Shown one piece after another: positions 1-8,466 of a stretch of DNA of 64,000 bases. Positions within the stretch are counted from its first letter, which is position 1. Every line of letters starts with the position of its first letter. The DNA is taken from NCBI RefSeq assembly GCF_001552595.1, contig NZ_BCRM01000023.1, positions 1 through 64,000 on the forward strand. The letters run 5' to 3'. A program made the translations under genes and the position numbers. The DNA is from Rhodococcus erythropolis NBRC 15567 (GTDB taxonomy: Bacteria > Actinomycetota > Actinomycetes > Mycobacteriales > Mycobacteriaceae). The notes beneath the pieces were generated by a model. That model had not been told where the DNA came from, searched no databases, and saw nothing but the letters and a program-made list of their open reading frames with translations.

Positions 1-57
1 GCAGTCCCCGAAACTCAGAACGCATACACACAGCAGGCTATGGGAGGTGCACTGTAA
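1..57 (+). CDS. C-terminal tail of a truncated gene, probably ABC ATP-binding subunit (partial)
   Basis: Reading from base 1 there is an open frame of 18 codons ending in TAA. The tail AVPETQNAYTQQAMGGAL is low-complexity and polar. Its stop shares the A of the next gene's ATG (TAATG), which indicates translational coupling. ABC-2 permeases of this kind usually follow their ATPase gene, so this is most likely the end of that ATPase. The fragment itself has no diagnostic motif, and the assignment rests on context. Confidence 0.5.
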   Translation, partial: AVPETQNAYTQQAMGGAL

Positions 58-815
58 TGGCTGTTCTCAGTGCTGAACGTATCAAGATCACCACGACCAA
101 ATCACCGTTGTGGTGCACGATCATCATCATCGTGCTCGGGCTGGGACTCGCCACAGCTTTCGGACTCAGCGCCAAGTCGTCGCTCAGCAGCCCCAACGGT
201 GCAATGATGCCGACAGTGTCGGGGGCACTCAGTGGAGTGACCGGCTTCGGTGTGTTGGTTCTGATGATCATGGCGGCTCTCGCGATCACCAGCGAATATC
301 GCTTCGGGACCATCCGCACCACCTTCCAGGCAGTTCCGAACCGCGCTTCGGTGCTCATCGCCAAAGCGGGCCTCATCGGTGGTTTCGGAGCGGTACTGAC
401 TCTCGTATTGTCATTCGGCGCTTTCGCTCTCACGAAGGCCACATCAGGTGACGCCGGAAGATTCCTGACTCTGTCTGGCGACGATAACTGGCGGGTCGTC
501 TACGGAACACCGATCTACGCGTTCTTCTGCGTAGTTCTAGCCGTAGGAGTGGGCGCGTTGCTCCGGCAGTCTGCAGGTGCGATCGCATTACTGCTGTTGT
601 GGCCCTTGCTGATCGAGAATCTTTTCAACCTGTTCGGAAGTATCGGCGAGAAGATCATGCCGTTCCTGCCGTTCATGAACGCCAACAACTTTCTCGGTTC
701 CGGCGGTAGCGTCGACTTCCACTGGGGACCCTGGGGCAGCCTGGTCTACTTCGCCCTCTTCGTGCTCGTCGTATTCGGCCTCAGCATCGTCGTCGTGAAC
801 AGGCGGGATGCATAG
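57..815 (+). CDS. ABC-2 type transporter permease
   Basis: A 252-residue integral membrane protein with about six hydrophobic segments (roughly residues 19-40, 65-82, 103-125, 155-173, 176-196 and 225-247). After the second segment comes a YRFGTIRTT stretch of the kind seen in ABC-2 export permeases that pair with a separate ATPase. The ATG overlaps the stop of the preceding frame, so the two form an exporter operon. The substrate cannot be read from sequence. The minus-strand permease at 56.8-57.6 kb has the same general architecture. Confidence 0.8.
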   Translation: MAVLSAERIKITTTKSPLWCTIIIIVLGLGLATAFGLSAKSSLSSPNGAMMPTVSGALSGVTGFGVLVLMIMAALAITSEYRFGTIRTTFQAVPNRASVLIAKAGLIGGFGAVLTLVLSFGAFALTKATSGDAGRFLTLSGDDNWRVVYGTPIYAFFCVVLAVGVGALLRQSAGAIALLLLWPLLIENLFNLFGSIGEKIMPFLPFMNANNFLGSGGSVDFHWGPWGSLVYFALFVLVVFGLSIVVVNRRDA

Positions 816-824
816 GCACACGGA

Positions 825-2207
825 TCAGGCGGGCTGATTCTGCTTACGCCAGCGGGCGTTCAGGAAACCCAATGCCGCGATCACCAGGAACAACACGGTG
901 GTCGAGATCAACTGTGCACGGGCATCGGCGTCGAAGAGCATGAGGACGACGAAGACGCCGAGCATCGCGAGAGTCGCGTAGCTCAGATACGGGAACAGCC
1001 ACATACGAACTGTCAGCTTGCCCGACGCTTCGAGTTGTTTGCGCAGTCGCAGATGCGAGACGACGATGAAGATCCAGATGACGAGCAGCGCGGCGCCGAC
1101 TGCGTTGAGCAGGATGCCGAGCAGGTCGTCGGGGAGCAGCCAGTTGAGCAGGACGCTGACGAAGCCGAAGAACACCGACAGCAGAACGGCATTGGTCGGA
1201 ACTCCGGTGCTCGACAGTTTCGCCATGAAAGCGGGTCCGTCGCCGCGGCGCGAAAGTGAGAACGCCATGCGAGAGGTGCCGTAGATGTTGGCGTTGAAGG
1301 CGGAAAGCAACGCCACCACTACGACGAGTTCCATGAACCCGGCAACACCCGGAATGTTCGCCTTGTTCAAGACGGCCACAAATGGGCCGCTCTCGAGTTC
1401 GGGGTCGTTCCAGGGCAGCACCAGAACCATGATGGAGATGGCACCGATGTAGAAGACACTGATGCGCCACACGACGCTTCGCACAGCGACGGCGATGGAG
1501 CGTTCCGGATTCTCGGATTCGGCTGCGGCGATGGTGACGATCTCGATCCCACCGAAGGCGAACGCCACGACGAGCAGTCCTGCGGCAATGCCGGACAACC
1601 CATTGGGCATGAAGCCGCCCTGCCCGAACAGATTGCTCGTACCGACCGGATCGGTATCGGGGAGGATGCCGAACACCAGCAGGACACCGATGACGAGGAA
1701 GGCGATGATGACGGTGACTTTGATTGCGGCGAACCAGAACTCGAACTCACCGAAGTTGCTGACCTTGGCCAGGTTCACCACGGCGAAGAACACCACGAAT
1801 ACCAGGGCGACAACCCATTGCGGGATCGACGGCACCCAGTCGTTCACGATCGCCGAGGCTCCGGTGATCTCGGCACCCAGCACCATGATCAGCATGAACC
1901 AGTAGAGCCAGCCCATCACGAAGCCGGCCCACTCGCCGATCCCCAGGCGCGCGTAGTGAGAGAAGGAACCGCTCGCCGGGATCGCAGCTCCCATCTCACC
2001 GAGCATGCGCATCACGAACACCACGACGGCGCCCGCAAGGATGTAGGAGATCAGGACGGCCGGGCCGGCCTTGGCGATACCGACGCCGGTTCCGAGGAAC
2101 AGGCCGGCGCCGATGGCCGAGCCCAGGCCCATCATCGTCAGATGGCGGACCTTGAGACCGTGGCCGAGAGCAGTGGTTGTTCCGTCCGAGACGTCGGTGT
2201 CAGTCAT
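825..2207 (-). CDS. APC-family amino-acid permease
   Basis: A 460-residue polytopic protein with about 12 hydrophobic helices, starting with the glycine-rich first helix GLGSAIGAGLFLGTG typical of the AAT branch of the APC superfamily (proton-coupled uptake of amino acids such as GABA, aromatic or basic residues). An in-frame start lies 17 codons upstream, but the ATG used here (MTDTDVSDG) shares one base with the dapD stop (TGATG), implying coupling to that gene. The link with a lysine-pathway enzyme hints at a DAP- or lysine-related substrate; this is inference only. Confidence 0.85.
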   Translation of the reverse strand: MTDTDVSDGTTTALGHGLKVRHLTMMGLGSAIGAGLFLGTGVGIAKAGPAVLISYILAGAVVVFVMRMLGEMGAAIPASGSFSHYARLGIGEWAGFVMGWLYWFMLIMVLGAEITGASAIVNDWVPSIPQWVVALVFVVFFAVVNLAKVSNFGEFEFWFAAIKVTVIIAFLVIGVLLVFGILPDTDPVGTSNLFGQGGFMPNGLSGIAAGLLVVAFAFGGIEIVTIAAAESENPERSIAVAVRSVVWRISVFYIGAISIMVLVLPWNDPELESGPFVAVLNKANIPGVAGFMELVVVVALLSAFNANIYGTSRMAFSLSRRGDGPAFMAKLSSTGVPTNAVLLSVFFGFVSVLLNWLLPDDLLGILLNAVGAALLVIWIFIVVSHLRLRKQLEASGKLTVRMWLFPYLSYATLAMLGVFVVLMLFDADARAQLISTTVLFLVIAALGFLNARWRKQNQPA

Positions 2208-3160
2208 CAGTCGTTGGCGTGCAAAGCAGCGTTCAGTTCGACGCCGGTGCCCTTCCACGGCACGACCTCGACGGCACCCGAGACCGAGTTACGACGGAAG
2301 AGAAGGTTCGACTTGCCGCTGAGTTCCTTGGCCTTGACGACGGTGCCGTCCGGGCCGGTGACCTTGGTGCCCGCGGTGACATAGAGGCCCGCTTCGAGGA
2401 CGCAGTCGTCGCCGAGCGAAATGCCGAGGCCGGCGTTTGCGCCGAGGAGGCAGCGCTTGCCGAGGGAGATGGTTTCCTTGCCGCCGCCGGAGAGGGTGCC
2501 CATGATGGAGGCGCCGCCGCCAACATCGGATCCGTCGTCGACGACGACGCCCGCGGAGATGCGGCCTTCGACCATGGAGTTACCGAGGGTGCCGGCGTTG
2601 AAGTTGACGAAGCCTTCGTGCATGACGGTCGTTCCGCTGGCGAGGTGCGCACCGAGTCGGACACGGTCCGCGTCACCGATACGCACTCCGGACGGCACGA
2701 CGTAGTCGACCATGCGGGGGAACTTGTCGACGCTGAACACGGTCACGACGCCGCGGATGCGCAGACGTGAGCGAACTTGCTCGAAGCCTTCGACGGCGCA
2801 CGGGCCGAAGTTGGTCCACACGACGTTGCTGAGCAGGCCGAACTGGCCGTCGAGGTTGACGCCGTGGGGTGCGACGAGACGGTGCGAGAGGAGGTGGAGG
2901 CGCAGGTAGACGTCGTGTGCGTCGACCGGTGCCTTGGAGAGATCGGCGATGGTGGTGCGGACGACGACCTGCGAGACCTCGCGAGCGTCGTCAGTGCCTG
3001 CCAGCAGTGCAAGATCGGAAGGAATGTCTGTTCCCTCGACGTTCTCGGTACCGGTCTTGTCGAATGTTCCCAGCTCCGGTGCCGGGAACCAGGTGTCGAG
3101 GACGGTTCCGTCCGCGGTCACGTTGGCGATACCTACTGCTGTTGCTCCCTGTGCGCTCAC
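2207..3160 (-). CDS. dapD: 2,3,4,5-tetrahydropyridine-2,6-dicarboxylate N-succinyltransferase
   Basis: This is the succinyl-CoA-dependent step of the succinylase branch of meso-DAP/lysine synthesis, which supplies peptidoglycan precursor. The 317-residue protein matches the length of the actinobacterial DapD group. The middle and C-terminal parts form the left-handed beta-helix; [20 protein letters not shown] and [17 protein letters not shown] are family blocks. The start is GTG ([10 protein letters not shown]); a -10-like TAATCT lies 8 nt upstream on the minus strand, so the mRNA may be leaderless. It is divergent from dapE across 49 bp and coupled downstream to an amino-acid permease. Confidence 0.95.
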   Translation of the reverse strand: MSAQGATAVGIANVTADGTVLDTWFPAPELGTFDKTGTENVEGTDIPSDLALLAGTDDAREVSQVVVRTTIADLSKAPVDAHDVYLRLHLLSHRLVAPHGVNLDGQFGLLSNVVWTNFGPCAVEGFEQVRSRLRIRGVVTVFSVDKFPRMVDYVVPSGVRIGDADRVRLGAHLASGTTVMHEGFVNFNAGTLGNSMVEGRISAGVVVDDGSDVGGGASIMGTLSGGGKETISLGKRCLLGANAGLGISLGDDCVLEAGLYVTAGTKVTGPDGTVVKAKELSGKSNLLFRRNSVSGAVEVVPWKGTGVELNAALHAND

Positions 3161-3168
3161 GGGACTAG

Positions 3169-3174
3169 AGATTA
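3169..3174 (-). promoter_or_regulatory. -10-like element of dapD
   Basis: TAATCT on the minus strand ends 8 nt before the dapD GTG, with no Shine-Dalgarno between them. This fits a leaderless or nearly leaderless transcript. Confidence 0.4.
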
Positions 3175-3196
3175 CTGGGTGGTGGGTGCACCGGCC

Positions 3197-3202
3197 TAGG
3201 CT
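3197..3202 (+). promoter_or_regulatory. -10-like element of dapE (leaderless)
   Basis: TAGGCT lies 7 nt before the chosen GTG of dapE, the spacing expected when transcription starts at the start codon. No ribosome-binding site is visible. Confidence 0.5.
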
Positions 3203-3209
3203 GGTGCGT

Positions 3210-4280
3210 GTGAGCATCCTCGATCTTGCTTCGGACCCCATCGACTTGACGGCCGCCCTGGTCGACATCCCCAGCGTCTCGCACGACGAATCCGTCATCG
3301 CGCAGGCCGTCGAGGATGCGCTGCGTGAGCAGACTTCGGGCTTCGAGATCATCCGCAACGGCAATGCCGTGTTGGCGCGTACGTCGCGTGGTTTGCCCAG
3401 TCGCGTCATGCTCGCCGGACATCTGGATACGGTGCCCATCGCGGACAACGTTCCTTCGCGGCGTGACGGCGACATCCTGCACGGCTGCGGGACCGTCGAC
3501 ATGAAGTCGGGCGATGCGGTCTTTCTGCACCTGGCGGCCACCATCGAGAACCTGGCCCACGATCTGACCCTGGTTTTCTACGACTGCGAAGAGATCGCCG
3601 CAACCTTCAACGGCCTGGGACGGATCGAACGCGAGATCCCGGAATGGCTCGCGGCCGACGTCGCAATTCTCGGTGAGCCGACGGCCGGTTTCATCGAGGC
3701 CGGGTGCCAGGGCACGATGCGGGTTCGGTTGACGGCTTCGGGAACTCGCGCACATTCGGCCAGGTCCTGGCTGGGGGACAACGCCATTCACAAGTTCGGC
3801 GGTGCGTTGGAGCGGTTGTCGAGTTACCAGCCGCGCTCGGTCGACATCGACGGTTGCGGCTACCGCGAAGGTTTGTCGGCGGTGCGGATTTCTGGCGGGG
3901 TCGCCGGAAACGTCGTCCCGGACGAAGCCGAGATGGACGTCAACTTCCGATTCGCGCCCGATCGCAGCGAGGCGCAAGCCGAGTCGCACGTGCGCGAAGT
4001 GTTCGACGGTCTGGGCCTCGGATTCGAGGTCACCGACTCCTCACCCGGCGCGCTGCCTGGCTTGGCGAACCCGTCCGCTGCCGCCCTGATCGAGGCGGCC
4101 GGTGGTCAGTTCCGTGCGAAGTACGGGTGGACCGACGTGTCCAGGTTCTCGGCGCTCGGCATTCCTGCCGTGAACTACGGACCGGGTGATCCGAACCTCG
4201 CACACAAGCGCGACGAGCACGTTCCGGTGCAGCAGATCACCGACGTCGCGGCCGTGCTGAGGAAGTATCTGTCGGCCTGA
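3210..4280 (+). CDS. dapE: succinyl-diaminopimelate desuccinylase
   Basis: M20-family zinc amidohydrolase that removes succinate from N-succinyl-LL-DAP. It has 356 residues, like the mycobacterial enzyme. Metal and catalytic blocks are present: LAGHLDTVP (His, Asp), [10 protein letters not shown] (bridging Asp) and YDCEEIA (catalytic Glu-Glu), followed by the dimerisation domain and a C-terminal metal His near NLAHKRDEH. The frame is open upstream, but GTG ([10 protein letters not shown]) is chosen because it aligns with the family start and sits 7 nt after a -10-like TAGGCT. Its divergent neighbour dapD works two steps earlier in the same pathway. Confidence 0.94.
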   Translation: MSILDLASDPIDLTAALVDIPSVSHDESVIAQAVEDALREQTSGFEIIRNGNAVLARTSRGLPSRVMLAGHLDTVPIADNVPSRRDGDILHGCGTVDMKSGDAVFLHLAATIENLAHDLTLVFYDCEEIAATFNGLGRIEREIPEWLAADVAILGEPTAGFIEAGCQGTMRVRLTASGTRAHSARSWLGDNAIHKFGGALERLSSYQPRSVDIDGCGYREGLSAVRISGGVAGNVVPDEAEMDVNFRFAPDRSEAQAESHVREVFDGLGLGFEVTDSSPGALPGLANPSAAALIEAAGGQFRAKYGWTDVSRFSALGIPAVNYGPGDPNLAHKRDEHVPVQQITDVAAVLRKYLSA

Positions 4281-4284
4281 CCGT

Positions 4285-4290
4285 TAGCCT
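4285..4290 (+). promoter_or_regulatory. -10-like element (leaderless LOG gene)
   Basis: TAGCCT is followed by 6 nt and then the ATG of the next gene, with no Shine-Dalgarno. It lies in the 16 bp between dapE and that gene. Confidence 0.5.
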
Positions 4291-4296
4291 TGCCGC

Positions 4297-5100
4297 ATGG
4301 CACCAGAGAAGAATTCGGCTTCGAAGAAGCAGAGCTCGTCGATCAAGCACCGCGGGCCCGTTCAGCTTCGACGCAAGCGCAAAGACGAGAAGACCACGAC
4401 CGATCAGCGCTTGCTCGACAAGCGCGGACCCACGGACTGGGTACACACCGATCCGTGGCGTGTGCTGCGTATCCAGAGCGAATTCATCGAAGGTTTCGGC
4501 GCACTCGCCGAGGTCCCGCGTGCGGTGACGGTGTTCGGTTCGGCACGCACCACGGTCGATCATCCCGAGTACCAATCCGGCCGTGAGCTGGGAACGGCTT
4601 TGGCCGAAGCCGGATACGCCGTCATCACCGGCGGTGGACCGGGAGTCATGGAAGCTGCCAACCGCGGTTGCAGCGAGGCGGGCGGATACTCGATCGGTCT
4701 CGGCATCGAGCTGCCGTTCGAGCAGGGACTCAACGAGTGGGTGGATCTCGGAATCAACTTCCGGTACTTCTTCGCACGCAAGACGATGTTCGTGAAGTAC
4801 TCCCAGGCATTCATCTGCCTGCCGGGTGGCTTCGGAACACTCGACGAGCTGTTCGAGGCACTGACCCTGGTGCAGACCCACAAGGTCACGCGCTTCCCGA
4901 TCGTCCTGTTCGGTACCGAGTACTGGTCCGGACTCGTCGACTGGATTCGCGGCACCCTCGAGCGTGACGGCAAGATTTCCGAGGGCGACGTGAACTTGCT
5001 GCACGTCACCGACAGTGTGGAAGAAGCAGTACGAATCGTCCTCAACGCCGACAAGGGCGTCGACGAGGCCGCAGATCTGGGGAAAGAAGAAGAATGGTGA
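4297..5100 (+). CDS. LOG-family (TIGR00730) Rossmann-fold protein
   Basis: A 267-residue member of the LOG / lysine-decarboxylase-like Rossmann family. It has the nucleotide-binding VITGGGPGVMEAANRG block (about residues 109-124) and the catalytic LPGGFGTLDELFE motif (about residues 174-186). Compared with the next gene it carries an extra basic N-terminus (KKQSSSIKHR) and an RTTVDHPEYQSG segment. Plant-type LOG enzymes release cytokinin base from its riboside 5'-monophosphate; many bacterial homologues hydrolyse AMP-type nucleotides. The 3' end overlaps the next LOG gene by 7 nt. Confidence 0.85.
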   Translation: MAPEKNSASKKQSSSIKHRGPVQLRRKRKDEKTTTDQRLLDKRGPTDWVHTDPWRVLRIQSEFIEGFGALAEVPRAVTVFGSARTTVDHPEYQSGRELGTALAEAGYAVITGGGPGVMEAANRGCSEAGGYSIGLGIELPFEQGLNEWVDLGINFRYFFARKTMFVKYSQAFICLPGGFGTLDELFEALTLVQTHKVTRFPIVLFGTEYWSGLVDWIRGTLERDGKISEGDVNLLHVTDSVEEAVRIVLNADKGVDEAADLGKEEEW

Positions 5101-5651
5101 CCGATTCCGACAAGAAGTACTCGATCTGCGTCTACTGCGCGTCGGGTCCGGTGGACGAATCGTTCCTGGCATTGGCTGCCGAGGTGGGAACCGCGATCGG
5201 TCGACGCGGATGGCAGTTGGTCTCGGGCGGTGGCAACGTCTCGATGATGGGCGCTGTCGCCGAGTCCGCTCGCGCGGCGGGCGCCTGGACCGTCGGCGTC
5301 ATTCCGAAGGCCCTGGTGCACAAGGAAGTAGCCGACGTCGATGCCGACGAGCTGATCGTCACGGACACCATGCGCGAGCGCAAGAAACTGATGGAAGATC
5401 ACGCCGACGCGTTCATCACGCTGCCGGGCGGAATCGGGACGCTGGAAGAGCTGTTCGAGACGTGGACCGCCGGCTACCTCGGAATGCACGAGAAACCAGT
5501 GGTGATGCTCGATCCCGTCGGGCACTTCACCGGCCTGCTTGAGTGGTTGAACAAGCTCGACGGGACCGGCTTCGTCGGGCGTCAGGCTTTGGACACTCTG
5601 TTGGTGCGGACGGACGTCGAGGCTGCGCTCGACGCGTGCGTCAGATCCTGA
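5094..5651 (+). CDS. LOG-family protein, cytokinin riboside 5'-monophosphate phosphoribohydrolase type
   Basis: A 185-residue short-form LOG protein close to mycobacterial Rv1205. It shows ICVYCASG at the N-terminus, GWQLVSGGGNVSMMG and the catalytic PGGIGTLEELFE motif. It overlaps the upstream LOG paralogue by 7 nt (ATGGTGA), so the two are co-translated. The protein ends DACVRS, and the 24 bp after the stop repeat this tail in frame as DACVKP plus a second TGA (see the repeat entry). It is followed by the gap before fadD6. Confidence 0.9.
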   Translation: MVTDSDKKYSICVYCASGPVDESFLALAAEVGTAIGRRGWQLVSGGGNVSMMGAVAESARAAGAWTVGVIPKALVHKEVADVDADELIVTDTMRERKKLMEDHADAFITLPGGIGTLEELFETWTAGYLGMHEKPVVMLDPVGHFTGLLEWLNKLDGTGFVGRQALDTLLVRTDVEAALDACVRS

Positions 5652-5677
5652 TCAGACGCCTGCGTGAAACCCTGACC
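5631..5677 (+). repeat. Diverged 24-bp tandem duplication spanning a stop codon
   Basis: The unit beginning at 5631 (gacgcgtgcg...) recurs at 5655 (gacgcctgcg...), with 18 of 23 positions equal. The first copy encodes DACVRS and TGA. The second, in the same frame after one serine codon, encodes DACVKP and TGA (5673-5675). The period is a multiple of three and most changes are silent or conservative. Confidence 0.7.
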
Positions 5678-5693
5678 TGGGGCATGGCGGGCT

Positions 5694-5712
5694 TTATTAC
5701 CGTGCAGTAAGG
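5694..5712. promoter_or_regulatory. possible operator/promoter dyad upstream of fadD6
   Basis: TTACCGTGCAGTAA at 5697-5710 is an imperfect palindrome (outer TTAC/GTAA exact, 10 of 14 positions symmetric), 54 bp before the fadD6 start. Such dyads are typical of TetR-type regulators, but none is encoded nearby. Weak evidence. Confidence 0.25.
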
Positions 5713-5763
5713 TGGCCGCAGACTGGGCGGCCGAATGGGCGCCGGATACGTGTTAGGGGAGCC

Positions 5764-7536
5764 ATGAGTTCGGAAGCCCGTTCGACCGTCGGCCTGCTGG
5801 ATCTGGCGGCAAAACTGCCGTCGATGATCACCGAGGTGCCGATCCTGGCGCGGGGGGCCGCCGGGCTCTCCCGCAAGCCTTCGGCCAAGGAATCGATCGG
5901 GTTGATCTTCCAGAAGGCCGCGCACGCGCACCCGTCGCGCCCGTTCATCCGGTTCGAGGGCCACGCGACCAGTTACGCGGAGGCCAACGAACTGGTGAAC
6001 CGCTACGCCGACGTCCTCCGCGGACGAGGAGTCGACCGCGGAGACGTCGTCGGAGTGCTGGCAAAGAACACCCCCGAAGCCCTGCTGATCGCGTTGGCCG
6101 CCGTCAAACTCGGCGCGGCAGCGGGCATGCTGAACTACAACCAGCGCGACGACGTTCTGGCACACAGCCTTACGCTGCTCGACGCGCGCGTCCTGGTGGT
6201 CGCCGACGAGTGCGAAGAGGCCCTCGAATCCTTGCCGGCGGGGTTTACCGGACCGAAGCAGCTTCTCGTCAGTGAACTCGCGGATCTGGCGAAGACGGCT
6301 GATGCCGCCAACCCGGCGGTCACCGCCGAGGTGCTCGCGAAGGAGAAGGCGTTCTACATCTTCACCTCGGGTACCACGGGAATGCCCAAGGCCAGCTTGA
6401 TGACTCACTTCCGTTGGCTGAAGTCGATGTCGGGCCTCGGGTTGATGGGTGTGCGCTTGCGCGGCTCGGACACTCTGTACTGCTGCCTGCCGCTCTACCA
6501 CAACAACGCGTTGACGGTCTCGTTGTCCTCGGTGCTCGCGTCCGGTGCGACAATCGCGATCGGACGTCAGTTCTCCGCCTCGCGGTTCTGGGACGACATC
6601 GCACTCAACAAGGCGACCGCGTTCACCTACATCGGCGAACTGTGCCGCTATCTGCTCAACCAACCGGTCAAGCCGACCGACAGCGACAATGCTGTTCGGC
6701 TGATGGTGGGTAACGGTCTGCGCCCGGAGATCTGGGCCGAATTCACCCAGCGCTTCGGCATTCCCCGCGTCGCCGAGTTCTACGGTGCGAGCGAATGCAA
6801 CATCGCGTTCGTCAACGCACTCAACGTCGACAAGACGGCCGGGATCTGTCCGTTGCCGCACGCCGTCGTGGAGTTCGACGAGGACACCGGAAAAGCGTTG
6901 CGTGGAGCCGACGGTCGCCTTCGCAAGGTGTCCACGGGTCAGGTCGGGCTCCTGCTGTCGAAGGTCACCGACCGAGCGCCTTTCGACGGTTACACCGACG
7001 AAGCCGCGAGCAACAGCAAGCTGGTGCGCGGCGGATTCAAGGACGACGACACCTGGTTCGATACCGGAGACCTGGTGCGCAAGCAGGGATGGGGCCACGT
7101 CGCCTTCGTCGACCGTCTCGGCGACACCTTCCGTTGGAAGGGCGAGAACGTTGCCACCACGGAGGTCGAGGGCGCACTGAGTTCGCACCCGGCCGTCGAG
7201 GAAGCAGTTGTCTACGGCGTCGAGATCCCGGGCACCGACGGTCGCGCGGGAATGGCGGCGGTCAAGCTGCGGGACGGGCAGAGCTTCGAGGGAAGCGAAG
7301 TTGCAGCTCACCTCTACGGCAAGCTTCCCAACTACGCGGTCCCGCTGTTCATCCGCATCGTCGACTCACTCGAACACACCAGCACTTTCAAGTCGCGCAA
7401 GGTGGAATTGCGCAACGAGGGTTACGACGTCGGCGCCGACACTCTGCACGTTCTCGAAGGCCGCGAGGGTGGTTATGTGGACTCGTACGACGAATACGTC
7501 GGAAAGGTCGCGGCAGGCTCGGTACCCAAGGGCTAG
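5764..7536 (+). CDS. fadD6: long-chain acyl-CoA synthetase (FATP/VLACS-like)
   Basis: A 590-residue ANL-superfamily adenylate-forming enzyme that converts fatty acids to acyl-CoA via an acyl-AMP. The P-loop YIFTSGTTGMPKAS is at about residues 198-211. Also seen are EFYGASECN (A5), WFDTGDLVRKQGWGHVAFVDRLGDTFRWKG in pieces (A7/A8) and a C-terminal STFKSRKVEL lid segment. The sequence follows mycobacterial FadD6, which groups with fatty-acid transport proteins. An AGGGGAG ribosome-binding site precedes the ATG. It heads the run leading to folP2 and gpgS; the 112-bp gap upstream holds the LOG tail repeat and a possible operator. Confidence 0.92.
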   Translation: MSSEARSTVGLLDLAAKLPSMITEVPILARGAAGLSRKPSAKESIGLIFQKAAHAHPSRPFIRFEGHATSYAEANELVNRYADVLRGRGVDRGDVVGVLAKNTPEALLIALAAVKLGAAAGMLNYNQRDDVLAHSLTLLDARVLVVADECEEALESLPAGFTGPKQLLVSELADLAKTADAANPAVTAEVLAKEKAFYIFTSGTTGMPKASLMTHFRWLKSMSGLGLMGVRLRGSDTLYCCLPLYHNNALTVSLSSVLASGATIAIGRQFSASRFWDDIALNKATAFTYIGELCRYLLNQPVKPTDSDNAVRLMVGNGLRPEIWAEFTQRFGIPRVAEFYGASECNIAFVNALNVDKTAGICPLPHAVVEFDEDTGKALRGADGRLRKVSTGQVGLLLSKVTDRAPFDGYTDEAASNSKLVRGGFKDDDTWFDTGDLVRKQGWGHVAFVDRLGDTFRWKGENVATTEVEGALSSHPAVEEAVVYGVEIPGTDGRAGMAAVKLRDGQSFEGSEVAAHLYGKLPNYAVPLFIRIVDSLEHTSTFKSRKVELRNEGYDVGADTLHVLEGREGGYVDSYDEYVGKVAAGSVPKG

Positions 7537-7548
7537 ACCGAGTTCCGT

Positions 7549-7569
7549 CATGCCAGTATGAGTGGCATG
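7549..7569 (+). other. hairpin over the folP2 start region
   Basis: catgcca (7549-7555) pairs perfectly with tggcatg (7563-7569) around a 7-nt loop. The stem-loop contains both candidate start codons of folP2 (7558 and 7567), so it could lower initiation. No mRNA data support this. Confidence 0.35.
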
Positions 7570-8466
7570 TCTTCACTCTCCGGTTCTACCGCGCAGCCAG
7601 GTCCGGCGCCCATCCTGTGTGGGCGTCCGGTCGCGGTCGACCGTGCATTGGTGATGGCGATCGTCAACCGCACTCCCGATTCCTTCTACGACCAGGGCGC
7701 GACGTTCTCGGATTCGTCAGCGATGGCTGCCGTCGACAGGGCCGTCGACGAGGGCGCCGATCTGGTGGACATCGGGGGAGTGAAAGCCGGGCCAGGTGAC
7801 CTCGTCGACGCCGACGAGGAGGTCAGGCGAGTCGTTCCGTTCGTCGCCGCGATCAGAGCCAAGTACCCCGAGCTGATCATCAGCGTCGACACCTGGCGGA
7901 GCGGCGTCGCGCGTTTGGCACGGGGCGAGGGCGCCGACCTGATCAACGACACGTGGGCGGGTGCGGATCCCGACCTCGTCCTGGTTGCCGCCGAGACTGG
8001 TGCCGGGATCGTCTGCTCGCACACGGGTGGCGCGGTTCCGCGCACCCGTCCGCACCGTGTCCGCTACGACGACGTCGTCGCAGATGTGGTCACCGAGGTC
8101 GTGTCGGCGGCAGAACGCGCCCTGGCACTCGGAGTGCCGCGTGACGCGATTCTGATCGATCCCACTCACGATTTCGGTAAGAACACCTTCCACGGGCTCG
8201 AGTTGTTGCGAAAAGTGGACGTTCTTGTAAACACCGGGTGGCCAGTGCTGATGGCGCTGAGCAATAAGGACTTCATCGGGGAGACTCTTGGTGTGGAGCT
8301 TTCCGAGAGGTTGGAGGGAACATTGGCAGCGACAGCAATGGCCGCGGCTGGCGGCGCCCGGGTGTTCCGTGTTCACGAGGTGGCGTCCACCCGTCGAGTA
8401 GTCGACATGGTGGCCGCGATCCAAGGACGCCGTGCCCCGGTACGTACGGTTCGAGGTCTGGCATGA
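7558..8466 (+). CDS. folP2: dihydropteroate synthase-like protein FolP2
   Basis: A 302-residue TIM-barrel protein of the DHPS family. Recognisable blocks are MAIVNRTPDSFYDQG, VDIGGVKAGPG, SVDTWRSGVA and LINDTW. In true DHPS the second block reads roughly GGESTRPG and the first NVTPDSFSDGG. The substitutions resemble the second mycobacterial paralogue (Rv1207), which is reported not to act as a DHPS, so the role may differ from folate synthesis. ATG at 7558 or 7567 are both possible. The 3' end overlaps gpgS by 4 nt, suggesting co-translation with the methylglucose lipopolysaccharide gene. Confidence 0.85.
   Translation: MSGMSSLSGSTAQPGPAPILCGRPVAVDRALVMAIVNRTPDSFYDQGATFSDSSAMAAVDRAVDEGADLVDIGGVKAGPGDLVDADEEVRRVVPFVAAIRAKYPELIISVDTWRSGVARLARGEGADLINDTWAGADPDLVLVAAETGAGIVCSHTGGAVPRTRPHRVRYDDVVADVVTEVVSAAERALALGVPRDAILIDPTHDFGKNTFHGLELLRKVDVLVNTGWPVLMALSNKDFIGETLGVELSERLEGTLAATAMAAAGGARVFRVHEVASTRRVVDMVAAIQGRRAPVRTVRGLA

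Noticed and set aside
797..836. caggcggg repeated at 800 and 826 near convergent stops
   Set aside because: Only 8 exact bases (12 of 14 extended); too short to add to the stop-codon repeat set.
5641..7311. Long 556-codon open frame antisense to fadD6
   Set aside because: A GC-rich shadow of fadD6: no family motifs, Arg/Asp/Gly-biased composition, while fadD6 has full ANL motifs.
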